From Siphonodentalium dalli (Eukaryota > Mollusca > Scaphopoda > Gadilida > Siphonodentaliidae): a stretch of DNA of 64,000 nt. The position numbers and the translations under genes are program-made. Shown piece by piece: positions 43,478-55,693 of the stretch. Under the pieces are notes generated by a model that was not told the DNA's origin, searched no databases, and saw nothing but the letters and a program-made list of their open reading frames with translations. The stretch covers positions 147,363,379-147,427,378 of the forward strand of contig CP136063.1 in assembly GCA_032622095.1 (NCBI GenBank). The letters are read 5' to 3'. Each line of letters opens with the position of its first letter. Position 1 is the first letter of the stretch.

Positions 43478-46152
43478 AATGAAAGTGTCAATGACACTGT
43501 AGCTCAACTTAGGTAGGGGAATAATTTAATGGTCGACAGTAAATGGAGGAATAGGAAAAGTGCTAATTGAAATGTCTAAGTAAGACTAGATGTTCATGTC
43601 AATATCAACATTCATAACAGGTTTCATAATGATCGGATCAGGGATGTGGTGATTATGGTGTGACAAAGGATTTATTGATGCAAAGAGTAAATTCTAAAAT
43701 GGCCATGTTTTTTTCCAAATTACCCCAAAATGACTTGTTCCCATCTACAGCCTTTACAAATCTCATAATGATCTGATCAAAGGTATGACCTGTAGCCTGT
43801 GCTAATGGATTTAGTCATGCAAAGAGTAAAATCCAAGATGGCTGCTGGCGGCCATGTTTTTCGGCTGAACGACCCCAAAATGACTCGTTTCCCATCTACA
43901 TGTCATTGTTAACATACATGACAAATTTCTTGAAGTTCGGACCAAAGCTACGACCTGTAGCCCGCACCAAAGGATTTATTCATGCAAAGAGTAAAATCCA
44001 ATATGGCTGCTGGCGGACATGTTTTTTAGCCAAACGACCCCAAAATGACTCGTTCCCATCTACATGTTAATATTATCATCCATGATAAATATCATGATGA
44101 TCAGACAAACAGTACGACCTGTAGCCCGTGCCAATGGATTGAATTTTGAAATCCAAGATGGCTGCCAGTGGCCATGTTTTTTGGCCGTATGACCCCAAAA
44201 TGACTCGTTCCCATATACATGTCAATATCAATATTCATGACAAATTTCATAAAGGTCAGACCAAAGGTACGACCTGTAACCCGCGCCAAAGGATTTAGTC
44301 ATTGAAAGAGTAAAATCCAAGATGGCTGCTGGTGGCCATGTTTTTTGGCCGAACGACCCCAAAATCACTCGTTCCCATCTACATGTCATTGTTAACATCC
44401 ATGACAAATTTCATGAAGTTCTGACCAAAGCTACAACTTGTAGCCCGCGCCAAAGAATTTAGTCATGCAAAGAGTAAAATCCAAGATGGCTGCTGGCGGC
44501 CATGTTTTTTGGCTGAACGACCCCAAAATCACTCGTTCCCATCTACATGTCAATATTAACATCCATGACAAATTTCATGATGATCAGACGAACAGCACGA
44601 CCTGTAGCCCGCGCCAATGGATTGAATTTTGAAATCCAAAATGGCCACCAGAGGCCATGTTTTTTGGCTGAATGACCCCAAAATGACTCGTTCCCATCTA
44701 CATGTCAATGTCAACATTCATGACAAAATTCATAATGATCAGACCATAGGTACAACCTGTAGCCCGCGCCAAAGGATTTAGTCATGCAAAGAGTAAAATC
44801 CATGATGGCTGCTGGCGGCCATGTTTTTTGGCCGAACAACCCCAAAATCACTCATTCCCATCTACATGTCATTGTTAACATCCATGACAAATTTCATGAA
44901 GTTCTGATCAAAACTACGACCTGTAGCCTGCGCCAAAGGATTTAGTCATGCAAAGAGTAAAATCCAAGATGGCTGCCAGCGGCTATGTTTTTTGGCCGTA
45001 TGACCCCCAAAATGACTCGTTCCCATATACATATCAATATCAATATTCATGACAAATTTCATAAAGGTCAGACCAAAGGTACGACCTGTAACCCGCGCCA
45101 AAGGATTTAGTCATGCAAAGAGTAAAATCCAAGATGGCTGCTGGCGGCCATGTTTTGTGGCCGAACGACCCCAAAATCACTCGTTCCCATCTACATGTCA
45201 TTGTTAACATCCATGACAAATTTCATGAAGTTCTGACCAAAGCTACAACCTGTAGTCCGCGCCAAAGAATTTAGTCATGCAAAGAGTAAACTCCAAGATG
45301 GCTGCTGGCGTCCATGTTTTTTGGCTGAACGACCCCAAAATCACTCGTTCCCATCTACATGTCAATATTAACATCCATGACAAATTTCATGATGATCAGA
45401 CGAACAGCACGACCTGTAGCCCGCGCCAATGGATTGAATTTTGAAATCCAAAATGGCCACCAGCGGCCATGTTTTTTGGCTGAATGACCCCAAAATGACT
45501 CGTTCCCATCTACATGTCAATGTCAACATTCATGACAAAATTCATAATGATCAGACCATAGGTACAACCTGTAGCCCGCGCCAAAGGATTTAGTCATGCA
45601 AAGAGTAAAATCCATGATGGCTGCTGGCGGCCATGTTTTTTGGCCGAACAACCCCAAAATCACTCGTTCCCATCTACATGTCATTGTTAACATCCATGAC
45701 AAATTTCATGAAGTTCTGATCAAAACTACGACATGAAGCCTGCGCCAAATGATTTAGTCATGCAAAGAGTAAAATCCAAGATGGCTGCTGACGGCCATGT
45801 TTTTTGGCCGAACGACCCCAAAATGACTCGTTCCCATCTACATGTCAATATTAACATCCATGACAAATTTCATGATGATCAAACCAACAGTACGACCTGT
45901 AGCCCGTGCCAATGGATTGAATTTTGAAATCCCAAGATGGCCACCAGCGGCCATGTTTTTTGGCCGAATGACCCCAAAATGACTCGTTTCCCATCTACAT
46001 GTCAATGTCAACATTCATGCAAAATTTCATAAAGATCAGACCAAAGGTACGATCTGTAGCCCGCGCCAAAGGAAATTGTTGACGGACACACGCACACACG
46101 GATGCCAAGCCATGGCAATAAGCTCAAACTTACAAAAGTAAGTTGAGCTAAA
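43478..46152 (-). mobile_element. Family A Helentron/HINE-like element with 15 core repeats
   Basis: On the minus strand the 5' end is TTAGCTCAACTTACTTTTGT... at 46152 (terminal hairpin with GTAAGTTTGAGCT), then GCCATGGCTTGGCATCCGTG with a GT-rich microsatellite. Fifteen core units follow, marked by the plus-strand word ACTCGTTCCCATCTACATG at spacings of about 155 or 164 bp from 43732 to 45979. The 3' end has the asymmetric repeat AAGTTGAGCTA and hairpin AGTGTCATTGACACT at 43478-43500. There is no coding capacity. It is close to the inverted copy at 52922-55259. Confidence 0.8.
44202..45824. repeat. Higher-order repeat: two blocks of five core units, about 811 bp each
   Basis: Within the family A array, units alternate in subtype. 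Subtypes recur at a distance of about 811 bp: ATAAAGGTCAGACCAAAGGT at 44250 and 45061, GATCAGACGAACAGCACGAC at about 44582 and 45392, and CAGACCATAGGTACAACCTG at 44739 and 45552. The unit spacings repeat as 164, 163, 155, 165, 165. This shows a block duplication of five units, like satellite higher-order structure. Confidence 0.8.
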
Positions 46153-46250
46153 AAGTCAAGATTTGTGGCCTGAATGGAAAAGATTTGCCTTCATAATATT
46201 GGGTTTACAAGTGTTATTTTTTCATGTACAAACTGGGCTCGAATTTATTA

Positions 46251-46895
46251 GGTGACACTCCACAGTTTCTGCAGGGATTGGTGCAAAAATAAGGGGGCAT
46301 CAATTCAATGAAAAATAACAGAAATGTGATCCCACAACACATATACAATGTATATATACCTGGGTTGAGCATATACTAGGCTTAAAGATTATGGTACAGA
46401 ATTGTCATTTTAATGGGGGTAGCAAGAGTTATGCCCCTTGATTGTGTGCCTGAAAATGAAATTTTGATGCAAAAATGACCAAAATAAGCGATTTTCAGGC
46501 TCGTGGGACACAAAAACCAGAAGATCTATGGTATAGCCGCCTATGTTGTCTGGAAGAACACTGTTTTCCTCACAAAAATATCAAAAAATTTCAAACTTCT
46601 CACCACTGTAAGTTTAAAAAAATATTTTTCATGCAGATGACAAATTTTAGGTGCTAAAATGTCACGCTGGTGTCTGGAGCCACTGTTTCGCAGAAATCGC
46701 TACTACTTCATACTGGTGGGGTCAAGGTCACATGAAACAATATTTTTCAAAACTCAAAGATATCCTCTAAAAATCCACAAATTCATAACTAACCTTCTCT
46801 CAATAAACATACCACACCCATGGTGACAGAAAACACTGGTACTCTATTCTAAGAAATTTACCCCTACTGATAATTCGAAACTGTGGAGTGTCACC
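46251..46895. mobile_element. TIR MITE (GGTGACACTCC family), copy 1
   Basis: GGTGACACTCCACAGTTTC opens and GAAACTGTGGAGTGTCACC closes this 645-bp element: 19-bp perfect inverted ends. The second copy at 47755-48400, in the same direction, is nearly identical, differing only at scattered single bases and homopolymer lengths. The target duplication is uncertain because the copies differ next to the ends (TTA or AA). No coding capacity. Short frames inside lack domains. Confidence 0.85.
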
Positions 46896-47754
46896 TTAAG
46901 GGAAATGCAATTTTATTAATCTTTAATAGGGACCACACCTCCTTATTCTCTGCATTATACCGCTTAAAATGATATATTACACCCCATGCGTTATTGCAAT
47001 CACAGGCAGCAAGATTGGGTGGGGATTTACATGCACCCCCATGATTTCACCCCTTTTGGGTCTTTCAGAACCCAATGACGTTATGCTTGACGTAGTGAAA
47101 AAAATGGATATATTCAACCATCATCTATAGCTTGAAAAAGGTCTGAAATGCTAAAATGTTGTATAAATATATTATGAGATGCATATTTTCCTCAGATATC
47201 AAAATAAAACATAATATTTCATACAACAACTATCTTTAATACTCTCCCAAAACTATGGGTATGGGTTAAAAAATTCCAAGTCTTATTTAGCATTAAGGGA
47301 AAGCTTTACAAGGTTATGACATCACATGAACAATATGTTGTCAAGTGAAATATGACCAAGGAAACCTGTATTATTATATTTCACACTTGTGAATAAGAAA
47401 GACTGAATATCTAATCTTGTTGTATACTGTGTAATGTCACAATATCAGCCTTTTCAGCTAAGATTCAAGGAGCATATGATGTCATGAAAAAGTACCCATC
47501 ATCTGAAAAATCACCAATAACCATATACATGAACCACCACCACCACCCCCCCCCCCCCCCCCCCACTGCTCCAAGACTCCATATCCCCACCAATTTATAT
47601 GATTAAAGACAACCTGTATTGGAATATGCATAGAAGAATGGTGCATCTACCATAAAATGTTCCTTCTAACTGAACAGGTTTGCTAAAAAATGATTTTCAG
47701 TAACAATATTTGTCAAGTTGACAGATGAAAATGGTGCTATTTGCTGGTCTTGAA
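46896..47754 (+). other. Sequence between two near-identical MITEs
   Basis: AT-rich intronic DNA with a C19 tract at 47546-47564 preceded by CCACCACCACCAC. No repeat boundary or coding evidence was found. If the two flanking MITEs recombined, this 0.86-kb piece would be deleted. Confidence 0.5.
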
Positions 47755-48400
47755 GGTGACACTCCACAGTTTCTGCAGGGATTGGTGCAAAAATAAGGGG
47801 GCATCAATTCAATGAAAAATAACAGAAATGTGATCCCACAACACATATACAATGTATATATACCTGGGTTGAGCATATACTAGGCTTAAAGATTTTGGTA
47901 CAGAATTGTCATTTTAATGGGGGTAGCAAGAGTTATGCCCCTTGATTGTGTGCCTGAAAAATGAAATTTTGATGCAAAAATGACAAAAATAAGCGATTTT
48001 CAGGCTCGTGGGACACAAAAACCAGAAGATCTATGGTATAGCCGCCTATGTTGTCTGGAAGAACACTGTTTCCTCACAAAAATATCAAAAAATTTCAAAC
48101 TTCTCACCACTGTAAGTTTTTAAAAAATATTTTTCATGCAGATGACAAATTTTAGGTGCTAAAATGTCACGCTGGTGTCTGGAGCCACTGTTTCGCAGAA
48201 ATCGCTACTACTTCATACTGGTGGGGTCAAGGTCACATGAAACAATATTTTTCAAAACTCAAAGACATCCTCTAAAAATCCACAAATTCATAACTAACCT
48301 TCTCTCAATAAACATACCACACCCATGGTGACAGAAAACACTGGTACTCTATTCTAAGAAATTTACCCCTACTGATAATTCGAAACTGTGGAGTGTCACC
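47755..48400. mobile_element. TIR MITE (GGTGACACTCC family), copy 2
   Basis: It has the same 19-bp ends as copy 1 and the same interior with about half a dozen differences in 645 bp, so roughly 99% identity by eye. Similarity of this order means recent mobility or a recent segmental duplication. The unlike flanks favour mobility. Confidence 0.85.
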
Positions 48401-49100
48401 TTAGTTGTCAGATAGAAATATATATGATACTCGACCTATAGTGTTAAAATGAAATGAGTATAAAATAGCTTTTTGATGAAAAAAAAACAACAATATTACA
48501 AACAAATTTACAACGAAAGAAAATAATCCAAAACAAATCCTGAGGTATATATTTTTTTAAATCGAGAAGGAAAAAAAAAAAAAAAAAATTCAAATTCTAG
48601 GGGAAAAAAAATAGTTTTGTCTTTTTCATAACTACCGTATATGTATGACATGGGATAGCTTTCAAAAACACCACAGTAAGACTGACCAATAGCACAGAGT
48701 ATATTGTCAGGACCACTTGACTAGGTTTGGATATACTAGTAACACATCTAGTAAGCAGCATTGAGAGTGTTAATGTTTGTCACTAAACTAGGGAATTTCC
48801 TGATTCTGAGCACATAAGCTCACATAATGGCCTAATGGTCTAGATTACAGCTCCTCAGCATAAAATTAAATGACCAAAGCATGTCCAGGATTCTTGGTCA
48901 TGGCAGTTAACTGGCTGGCTAATTAAATTTCCCTAAATCAGATAATCATTGGCAGGGCTCCCCAATCAGGACTGTTATCACAGAGATTGTAATGGGACCC
49001 TGGGACAGTCTGATTACATCCACTCAATCCAATGCTTCTGTCAGTCACCTAGTCATCAGTTAGTCTGCCAGACACCAGGCTTATGTTTCGTGACAATCTT
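48401..49100 (+). other. CNTLN: Intron sequence with A-rich tracts
   Basis: An A18-type tract lies near 48571-48588, with several shorter A runs. I see no coding or bounded element. Confidence 0.5.
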
Positions 49101-49230
49101 AACCATATCGGTCAGTGTGTCTGTGGAACCATGTATCCGTCCATCAACAATTTCCTTTGGCACACCCTACAGACCATATTCCTCATCCGATCATATCATC
49201 ACCAAACATCATATGGATCTTTAGATGGGA
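49100..49230 (+). repeat. Family A fragment
   Basis: CCGTCCATCAACAATTTCC, TTTGGCACACCCTACAGACC and CATATGGATCTTTAGATGGG match the start of family A (compare 30905-31025). The fragment lacks both termini. Confidence 0.65.
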
Positions 49231-49294
49231 TAGTACAGTATAAACTTCTTTAATATTGACCCATCTCCAACTTTCTAACTGGCCTGTCTTTTTA

Positions 49295-50015
49295 TTATAC
49301 CCCCCACAACAAAGTTGTCTGTCTGTCCATCGTCTATCCATGGACGCAAATTTATCCGGAGTTTTCTCAGTCGTTTTTTTTTAATTTTTTGTGAAACTTA
49401 ACACAGACATCAACCACCATGGGAACCTGTGCACCTGCAATTATGACGTCTGAGTTATCCCATTTTTCGACTTAGAAAATTTTCGCAACATGTGTATTTT
49501 TGTCTGAGCTTTTATTCTTACATTTTTATGTCAATTTTGTAAAAACTTGGTACAGATATTTAGTATCATGGGAACCTGTGCACTTGCGATTATGACGTCT
49601 GTCCGACTTTTTATGGTGAAGTTATCCTCCTTCTTTGACTTAGGAAATTTTTTGCAACATGCATAATTTTGTCTGAGCTTTTATTCCTACATTTTTAGTT
49701 CAATGTTTTTTAAACTTGGCACAGATATTTAGTGCCATGGGAACCTGTGCATCTGTGATTATGAAATATGTCCGACTTTTTTTGTGTGGATATCACTGGA
49801 GTTATTCCCCTTTTTCGACATGCATAATTTTGTCCGAGTTTTTATTCCTACATTTTTCGGTCAATAGGTTTAGGGTTTATAGGGGTTAGGTTTGTGAACC
49901 TGTTATGGGAATCTGTTATTATATTACTTTAAGCAAATGTTTACTGACATGTGAACATCTTAGTGGGGGGGGGGGGGGGGTATCCTTAGTCCCATTTGGA
50001 CAGTCACACTTCTAG
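49295..50015 (+). mobile_element. Helentron/HINE-like element, family B copy 2
   Basis: It starts TTATACCCCCCACAACAAAG and has shortened GTCT/GTCC microsatellite and about four diverged core units (TATGACGTCTG at 49441 and 49591). A G16 tract stands at the 3' terminal repeat (49965-49980). It ends TAGTCCCATTTGGACAGTCA with CTAG at 50012-50015. Diverged from copies 1 and 4, so older. Confidence 0.65.
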
Positions 50016-51395
50016 TTCAGTCTAACAAACTGAACCAGACTTGTATTTTATTTATTACGGTGACATAGTGGCTTTTTCTTCAATTTTACTGAATCTCCAA
50101 GGTAGACATTTAATTGGAAAGGGGGAGGTGCAGTTTTATAGGGAACTTGAAAAGACAGCTGGCACATAGTCACTGATCAGTGATTTCATCAGTGGTTGAC
50201 AATCCTCATCCAGGCAGTAATGCACTTGAGAATAATCATTTTAAGTTTGGCGCATGTGAATAACGAAGCAATGTTTTATAAATATTAATGCTATCACTCT
50301 GTCAAAATGCCCCGTCACCAGTGGATTCTAACTGAGTTCCAAATTGTATTACTGCGACTAGCAGCATCTTGATGCAATTAAAGATTGAAATTTGTCTTAA
50401 TTTTCGCACTGCATTTTGTCATCAGGCAGTGTCGCAGTCCCCGAATCAATAAATGGCACAAGCACAGGTGCAACATGTGTTGTCAAATTGCGTGTCAGTG
50501 CGCTCGACACCCCACTGTTTTGATTAGATTTCCTGGTGTGCCTGCAGTTCACTGAAACAAAGAAAAAAGGCTTTTATGATTCAGTTTTACTTTGAAAGCA
50601 TCTTTCAATTTCGTCATGTGGTTCTCTGTGGTTGTGCTCATTCATTCCCTTGCAACAAAATTGCAGGAGCATTTGTCATTGAGGCTTGGCACATAGCTCC
50701 CGAGCTCTAACTGATAGAGAATGGATGATTTGCTTCAGACCAACATCAGAGGTTTTCGAAGAGTCTTAACCTTTTTAACTGCCGAATGACATCCTGACGT
50801 CATGTTCTGGTCTATTGACGTTATGTCCCTTTTCCAATGGAAAAATATATGTAAAACCTGTAAAACTTACTTATCCAAAGGCTCTTATCATACACATCAT
50901 ACACTATTGAAAATGTTGAGATACACTTCTTCTGAGATACTAATTTCTGAGTCAACTTTTTGAATGATGGCTGACTGCTGGTGTGCTGAAATAGGTCCAT
51001 ACTGACAGTATAGACAAATATCACACAGCTTGACATTTTTATTCCTACTCGGTACAGATGTATAGCAGTTAATCATTCAGAATATTTTCTATATTATATA
51101 TAGAAGTTAGTAGACACAGAGTTCTATATCACATAGACCAATCAACGAAGCAACTTGACAAATATTAGTTCAAACTATTAAAATAATGTCAGCCGATAAC
51201 ACATCCAGAACTTAATTGTTTCCATGTTGTGTTGGATAAACTTGCAACCCAATAAGATTTAAACAGAGTGTAGCAGTAAAATTGAATACTAAAGTATTCT
51301 TTAAAGTTGCCTGTTGAATGTAAATAGTAGGAATGGATGTTGATTTTAATTTGTTTCATGGATGGATTTATGGATAGAAGTTAGTTAGATATTTA
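50016..51395 (+). other. CNTLN: Intron sequence without supported features
   Basis: No coding evidence, no repeat boundaries. Frames on the minus strand at 50821-51036 lack domain features. Confidence 0.4.
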
Positions 51396-51399
51396 TGCC

Positions 51400-51882
51400 C
51401 AATTGTTTTTTAATATGGGCACAGCTATTAGTACCATGGTAACCTGTGCACCTGCGATTATGATGTCTGTCCCGACTTTTTTTGGTGGAGTTATCCCACT
51501 TTTTTTACTTAGAAAAGTGTTTGCAACATGCATAATGTTTTTGGAGCTTTTATTCCTACATTTTTAGGTCAATGTTTTTGAAACTTGGCACAGATATATA
51601 GTACCTCATATTTAGTCCGACTTTTTTTTGTTGAGTTATTCCCCTATTTCGACTTAACATTTTCGCAACATGCATAATTTTGTCCGAGCTTTTATTCCTA
51701 CATTTTTCGGTGAATAGGTTTAGGATTAGGGTTAAGGGTTTAGGGTTGTGCACCTGCAATGGGAATCTGTTATTTTATTATTTTAACTTAATGTTTACTG
51801 ACATGTGAAACATCTTAGTATTTTAAAAACACGTGGGGGTGGGGGTGTATCCTTAGTCCCATTGGGACAGTCACACCTCTAG
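51400..51882 (+). mobile_element. Family B copy 3, 5'-truncated
   Basis: It begins inside a core unit (TTTTTAATATGGGCACAGCT) and continues to the 3' hairpin GTCCCATTGGGAC and CTAG at 51879-51882. Between them TTTAGGATTAGGGTTAAGGG and TTTAGGGTT at about 51717-51745 resemble the TTAGGG telomere repeat. Other copies have shorter versions. Confidence 0.65.
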
Positions 51883-52921
51883 TTTTATGTATGTAACACT
51901 ATCGGCTAGGGCCCTGCAAATCGGGAGTTTACAGTCAAATGGAATCTCCAATTGAATCAGGGGTGAGATTCACGAATCAAATCTCAAATTGAATATATAC
52001 ATGAGGCAAACATGGGTACCTATCAAAATACCAGTTTCAGCGAACCTAGGTAACATGATATCCGTTTCAGTGAATTTGGGTATCATAATACCAGTTTTGT
52101 GAACCTGGGTTGTTTACTGCCCAAACCATGGGATAAAGACCAATTAATCATTATTAGGCTATACTGTGGTAAAATGGGGTACAGGGGCATGGGATATAGG
52201 TGATGGAGCATGTTACAACGTAATGTAAGGTCTAGTGACGAACCACTGGAAGATTCAGTGGCAAAAAAATATTCTTCTTCAAATTATAAAAGTTGTTACA
52301 TTTTGTGTTTCGAAAATCATGTACATTGAATGAGTCTGCAAGTACATTTCAAGAAAGCCTAGATGAACATATCTCTGATTAATAAAGTTTGTTTGCTTTT
52401 GTAAAATGTTTTCAATATATCCAATGACTCCGTACATTACATGAGAAATACAATTTGAAAATTTGATAAGACATCTTCATCCTTGTGTTTCTTTTCATTG
52501 AATCGAATCGGCAGCCCGATTCATGAATCAAATTGAATCTCGAAGCTTCACAGGGTGCTTCTGTCCCTATCCACTTCTTAATTGAACAGATAGTGTTGTG
52601 GTAATTAACCTTAGCTTTTCTGGTTCATTCAATCTATCAGTTTGTTGTAAACTGAAGTTATGGTATGACCTAGTGACTCAAACAATGTTACTCTATACAC
52701 CCATCAGTAAGCCCATCCTTGAAGATAAGCCCAGTCTGGGTTTTTTTTGCCCTAAATCAAACATGGGGTGGTCCTCGTAGTAAAGCCCACCCCCATTTTG
52801 AGCATTTGGAAGGTGAATACCTATCCTGTAGAATAGAAGAAGATACTCAAGAATATCTGCTTTTATAATTTTTTTCAGTTGTGTTTCTTAAAAAATAAAG
52901 ATGTATAATAGTATCCACTTG
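51883..52921 (+). other. CNTLN: Intron sequence without supported features
   Basis: A small local repetition of TACC/ATACCAGTTT words lies at 52017-52100 (ATACCAGTTTCAGCGAACC and ATACCAGTTTTGTGAACC). I see no coding evidence. Confidence 0.4.
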
Positions 52922-55259
52922 TTAGCTCAACTTACTTTTGAGCTATTGCCATGGGTTGGCATCCGTCGTCCGTGTGTCTGTGTGTCCGTCAACAATTTCC
53001 TTTGGCGCGGGCTACAGTTCGTACCTGTGGTCTGATCTTGATGAAATTTGTCATGAATGTTGACATTTACATGTAGATGGGAACGAGTCATTTTGAGGTC
53101 ATTCGGCCAAAAAACATGGCCCCTGGTGGCCATCTTGGATTTCAAAATTAAATCCATTGGCGCGGTCTACAGGTCGTACTGTTCATCTGATCATCATGAA
53201 ATTTGTCATGGATGTTAATATTGACATGCGTGTGTCTGTGTGTCCATCAACAATTTCCTTTGGCGCGGGCTACAGGTCGTACCTTTGGTCTGATCTTTAT
53301 GAAATTTGTCATGGATGTTAATATTGACATGTAGATGGGAACGAGTCATTTTGGGGTCGTTCGGCCAAAAAACATGGCCGTCAGCAGCCATCATGGCCGC
53401 CAGCAGCCATCTTGGAATTTACTCTTTGCATGACTAAATCCTTTGGCGCGGGCTACAGATCGTAGCTTTGGTCGGATCTTCATGAAATTTTTTTGTCATG
53501 GATGTTAAGAATGACATGTAGATGGGAACGAGTCCTTTTGGGGTCATTCGGCCAAAAAACATGGCCGCTGGTGGCCATCTTGGATTTCAAAATTAAATCC
53601 ATTGGCGCGGGCTACAGGTCGTACTATTCGTCTGATCATCATGAAATTTGTGATGGATGTTAATATTGACATGTAGATGGGAACGAGTAATTTTGGGGTT
53701 GTTTGGCCAAAAAACATGGCCGCCAGCAGCCATATTGGATTTTACACTTTGCATGACTAAATTCTTTGGCACAAGCTACAGGTCGTACTTTTGGTCAGAT
53801 CATTATGAGATTTGTCATGGCTGTTGATATTGACATGTAGATGGGAACGAGTCATTTTGGGGTTGTTTGGCCAAAAAACATAGCCACCAACGGACATCTT
53901 GGATTTCAAAATTCAATCCATTAGCACGGGCTACAGGTCGTATCTTTTGTCGGATCATCATTGAATTTGTCATGGATGTTAATATTGACATGTAGATGGG
54001 AACGAGTCATTTTGGGGTCATTCGGTCAGAAAACATGGCCACCAGCAGCCATCTTGGATTTTACTCTTTGTTTGACTAAATCCTTTGGCGCGGGCTACAG
54101 ATCGTAGCTTTGGTCGGATCTTCATGAAATTTGTCATGGATGTTAATATTGACATGTAGATGGGAACGAGTCATTTTGGGGTCATTCGGCCAGAAAACAT
54201 GGCCACCAGCAGCCATCTTGGATTTTACTCTTTGTTTGACTAAATCCTTTGGCACGGGCTATAGGTCCTACCTTTGGTCGGATCATTATGAAATTTGTAA
54301 TGGCTGTTGACATTGACATGTAGATGGGATCGAGGCATTTTGGGGTCATTCGGGAAGAAAAAAAAGCGGCCGTCTTGGATTTAAAAAATCAATCTATTAG
54401 CATGGGCTACTTTGGGGTAATTCGGCCAAAAAACATGGCCGCTGGTGGCCATCTTGGATTTCAAAATTGAATCCATTGGCGCGGGCTACATGCCATACTG
54501 TTTGTGTGATCATCATAAAATTTGTCATGAATGTTGACATTTACATTTTAGGATCAATCGGCCAGAAAACATGGCCGCTGGTGGCCATCTTTGATTTTAC
54601 TCTTTGCATCACTAAATCCTTTGACACATCCTACAAACCACATACCTGATCCGATTATCACCAAACTTCATATGGATATTCGGGGTGACCTCTTGGTGGG
54701 AACAAGTCATTTTGGGGTCATTTGGCAAAATAATATGGCCATTTTGGGTTTTACTCTTTGTATGACTCAATATTTTTACATAATCCATTAGTATGGGTTA
54801 TAGACCGATCTGTTTGTTTGATCTTCATGAAATTTGTCATGGACAATTGATCTCATTTTCACAAACATGACTGATGTGCTCACAACAGTGATAGAGTGTC
54901 CATGGTCTGATCATAAGGGAGTTGTTGCTGCAATTCCATCAATGACATAAACGGCACCTCCAGCGATGGATGTTAACAATGACATGTAGATGGGAACGAG
55001 TTATTTTGGGGTCATTCGGCAAAAAACATGGCTGCCAATAGAATTTACTCTTTGCATCACTAAATCCTTTGGCACACCATACTCACCACATCCCTGATCC
55101 GATCATCATGGAACTTGTCATGAATGTTGATATTGACATGTTCATCTTGTCTAATACTTAGACATTTCAATTAACACCTTTCCTATTCCTCCATTTACTG
55201 TCAACCATTAAATTATTCCCCTACCTAAGTTGAGCTACAGTGTCATTGACACTTTCATT
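52922..55259 (+). mobile_element. Family A Helentron/HINE-like element, inverted relative to 43.5-46.1 kb
   Basis: The 5' end is TTAGCTCAACTTACTTTTGAGC and leads into CATGGGTTGGCATCCGTCG and a GTGTGTCTGTGTGTCC microsatellite. Core units follow with TGTAGATGGGAACGAGTCAT about every 155-165 bp. The 3' end AAGTTGAGCTACAGTGTCATTGACACTTTC lies at 55229-55256. Several units are deleted or fused (for example 54343-54425). A foreign coding fragment stands at 54846-54950. Confidence 0.8.
54846..54950 (+). pseudogene. Endonuclease-like LINE fragment inside a family A array
   Basis: The core array is broken after GTCATGGACA, and resumes at about 54961 (CGATGGATGTTAAC). Between them an open frame of 34 codons reads IDLIFTNMTDVLTTV, then ECPWSDHKGVVAAI, to a TAA. 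IDLIFTN and SDHKGV are the spacing and motifs expected for the last part of an APE-type endonuclease (the D-x-x and SDH catalytic motifs). It is therefore probably a piece of a retroelement captured by, or inserted into, the array. No poly-A or duplication is visible. Confidence 0.6.
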
Positions 55260-55680
55260 TTAATATTGTTATGAATTATACACATCTTATTCTATTCTTA
55301 GTTGTTGTATCAATCAAAGAGGTATCACATCAATAAAATCAAAGGATGTGTCACTTGTTGTTCACACCTTCATTAGAGTAAATCCAATGGGACATGGAGT
55401 TTTTCTAAGAACTAGCTTGATTAATAAGCATTAGTGTAACTAAATTAACTTGTGAACTATTCATAAAACCCTATTGTGTACAAATTAATCCCAAAATTTA
55501 CAAAACCTTATTCAAATTGATCCCAAAGCTATCTGTCTGATAGTGTTTCTGGTTATTATCATATGATTTTATCTTCTTAATATAATATAAATAATACACA
55601 TCATTATCTTTATTCAAATCAAAACAAGGCATTGGTATAAAATATGATGGTAGGTTGGCACCTGAAGGCTAACTTAATTT
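55260..55680 (+). other. Intron or intergenic sequence without supported features
   Basis: AT-rich, no coding evidence or repeat boundaries seen. Confidence 0.4.
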
Positions 55681-55693
55681 TTACACAGGGAGG

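Noticed and set aside
45733-45927. Open frame within the family A array
   Set aside because: It is a translation of one core unit. Neighbouring units with the same DNA are not open in that frame.
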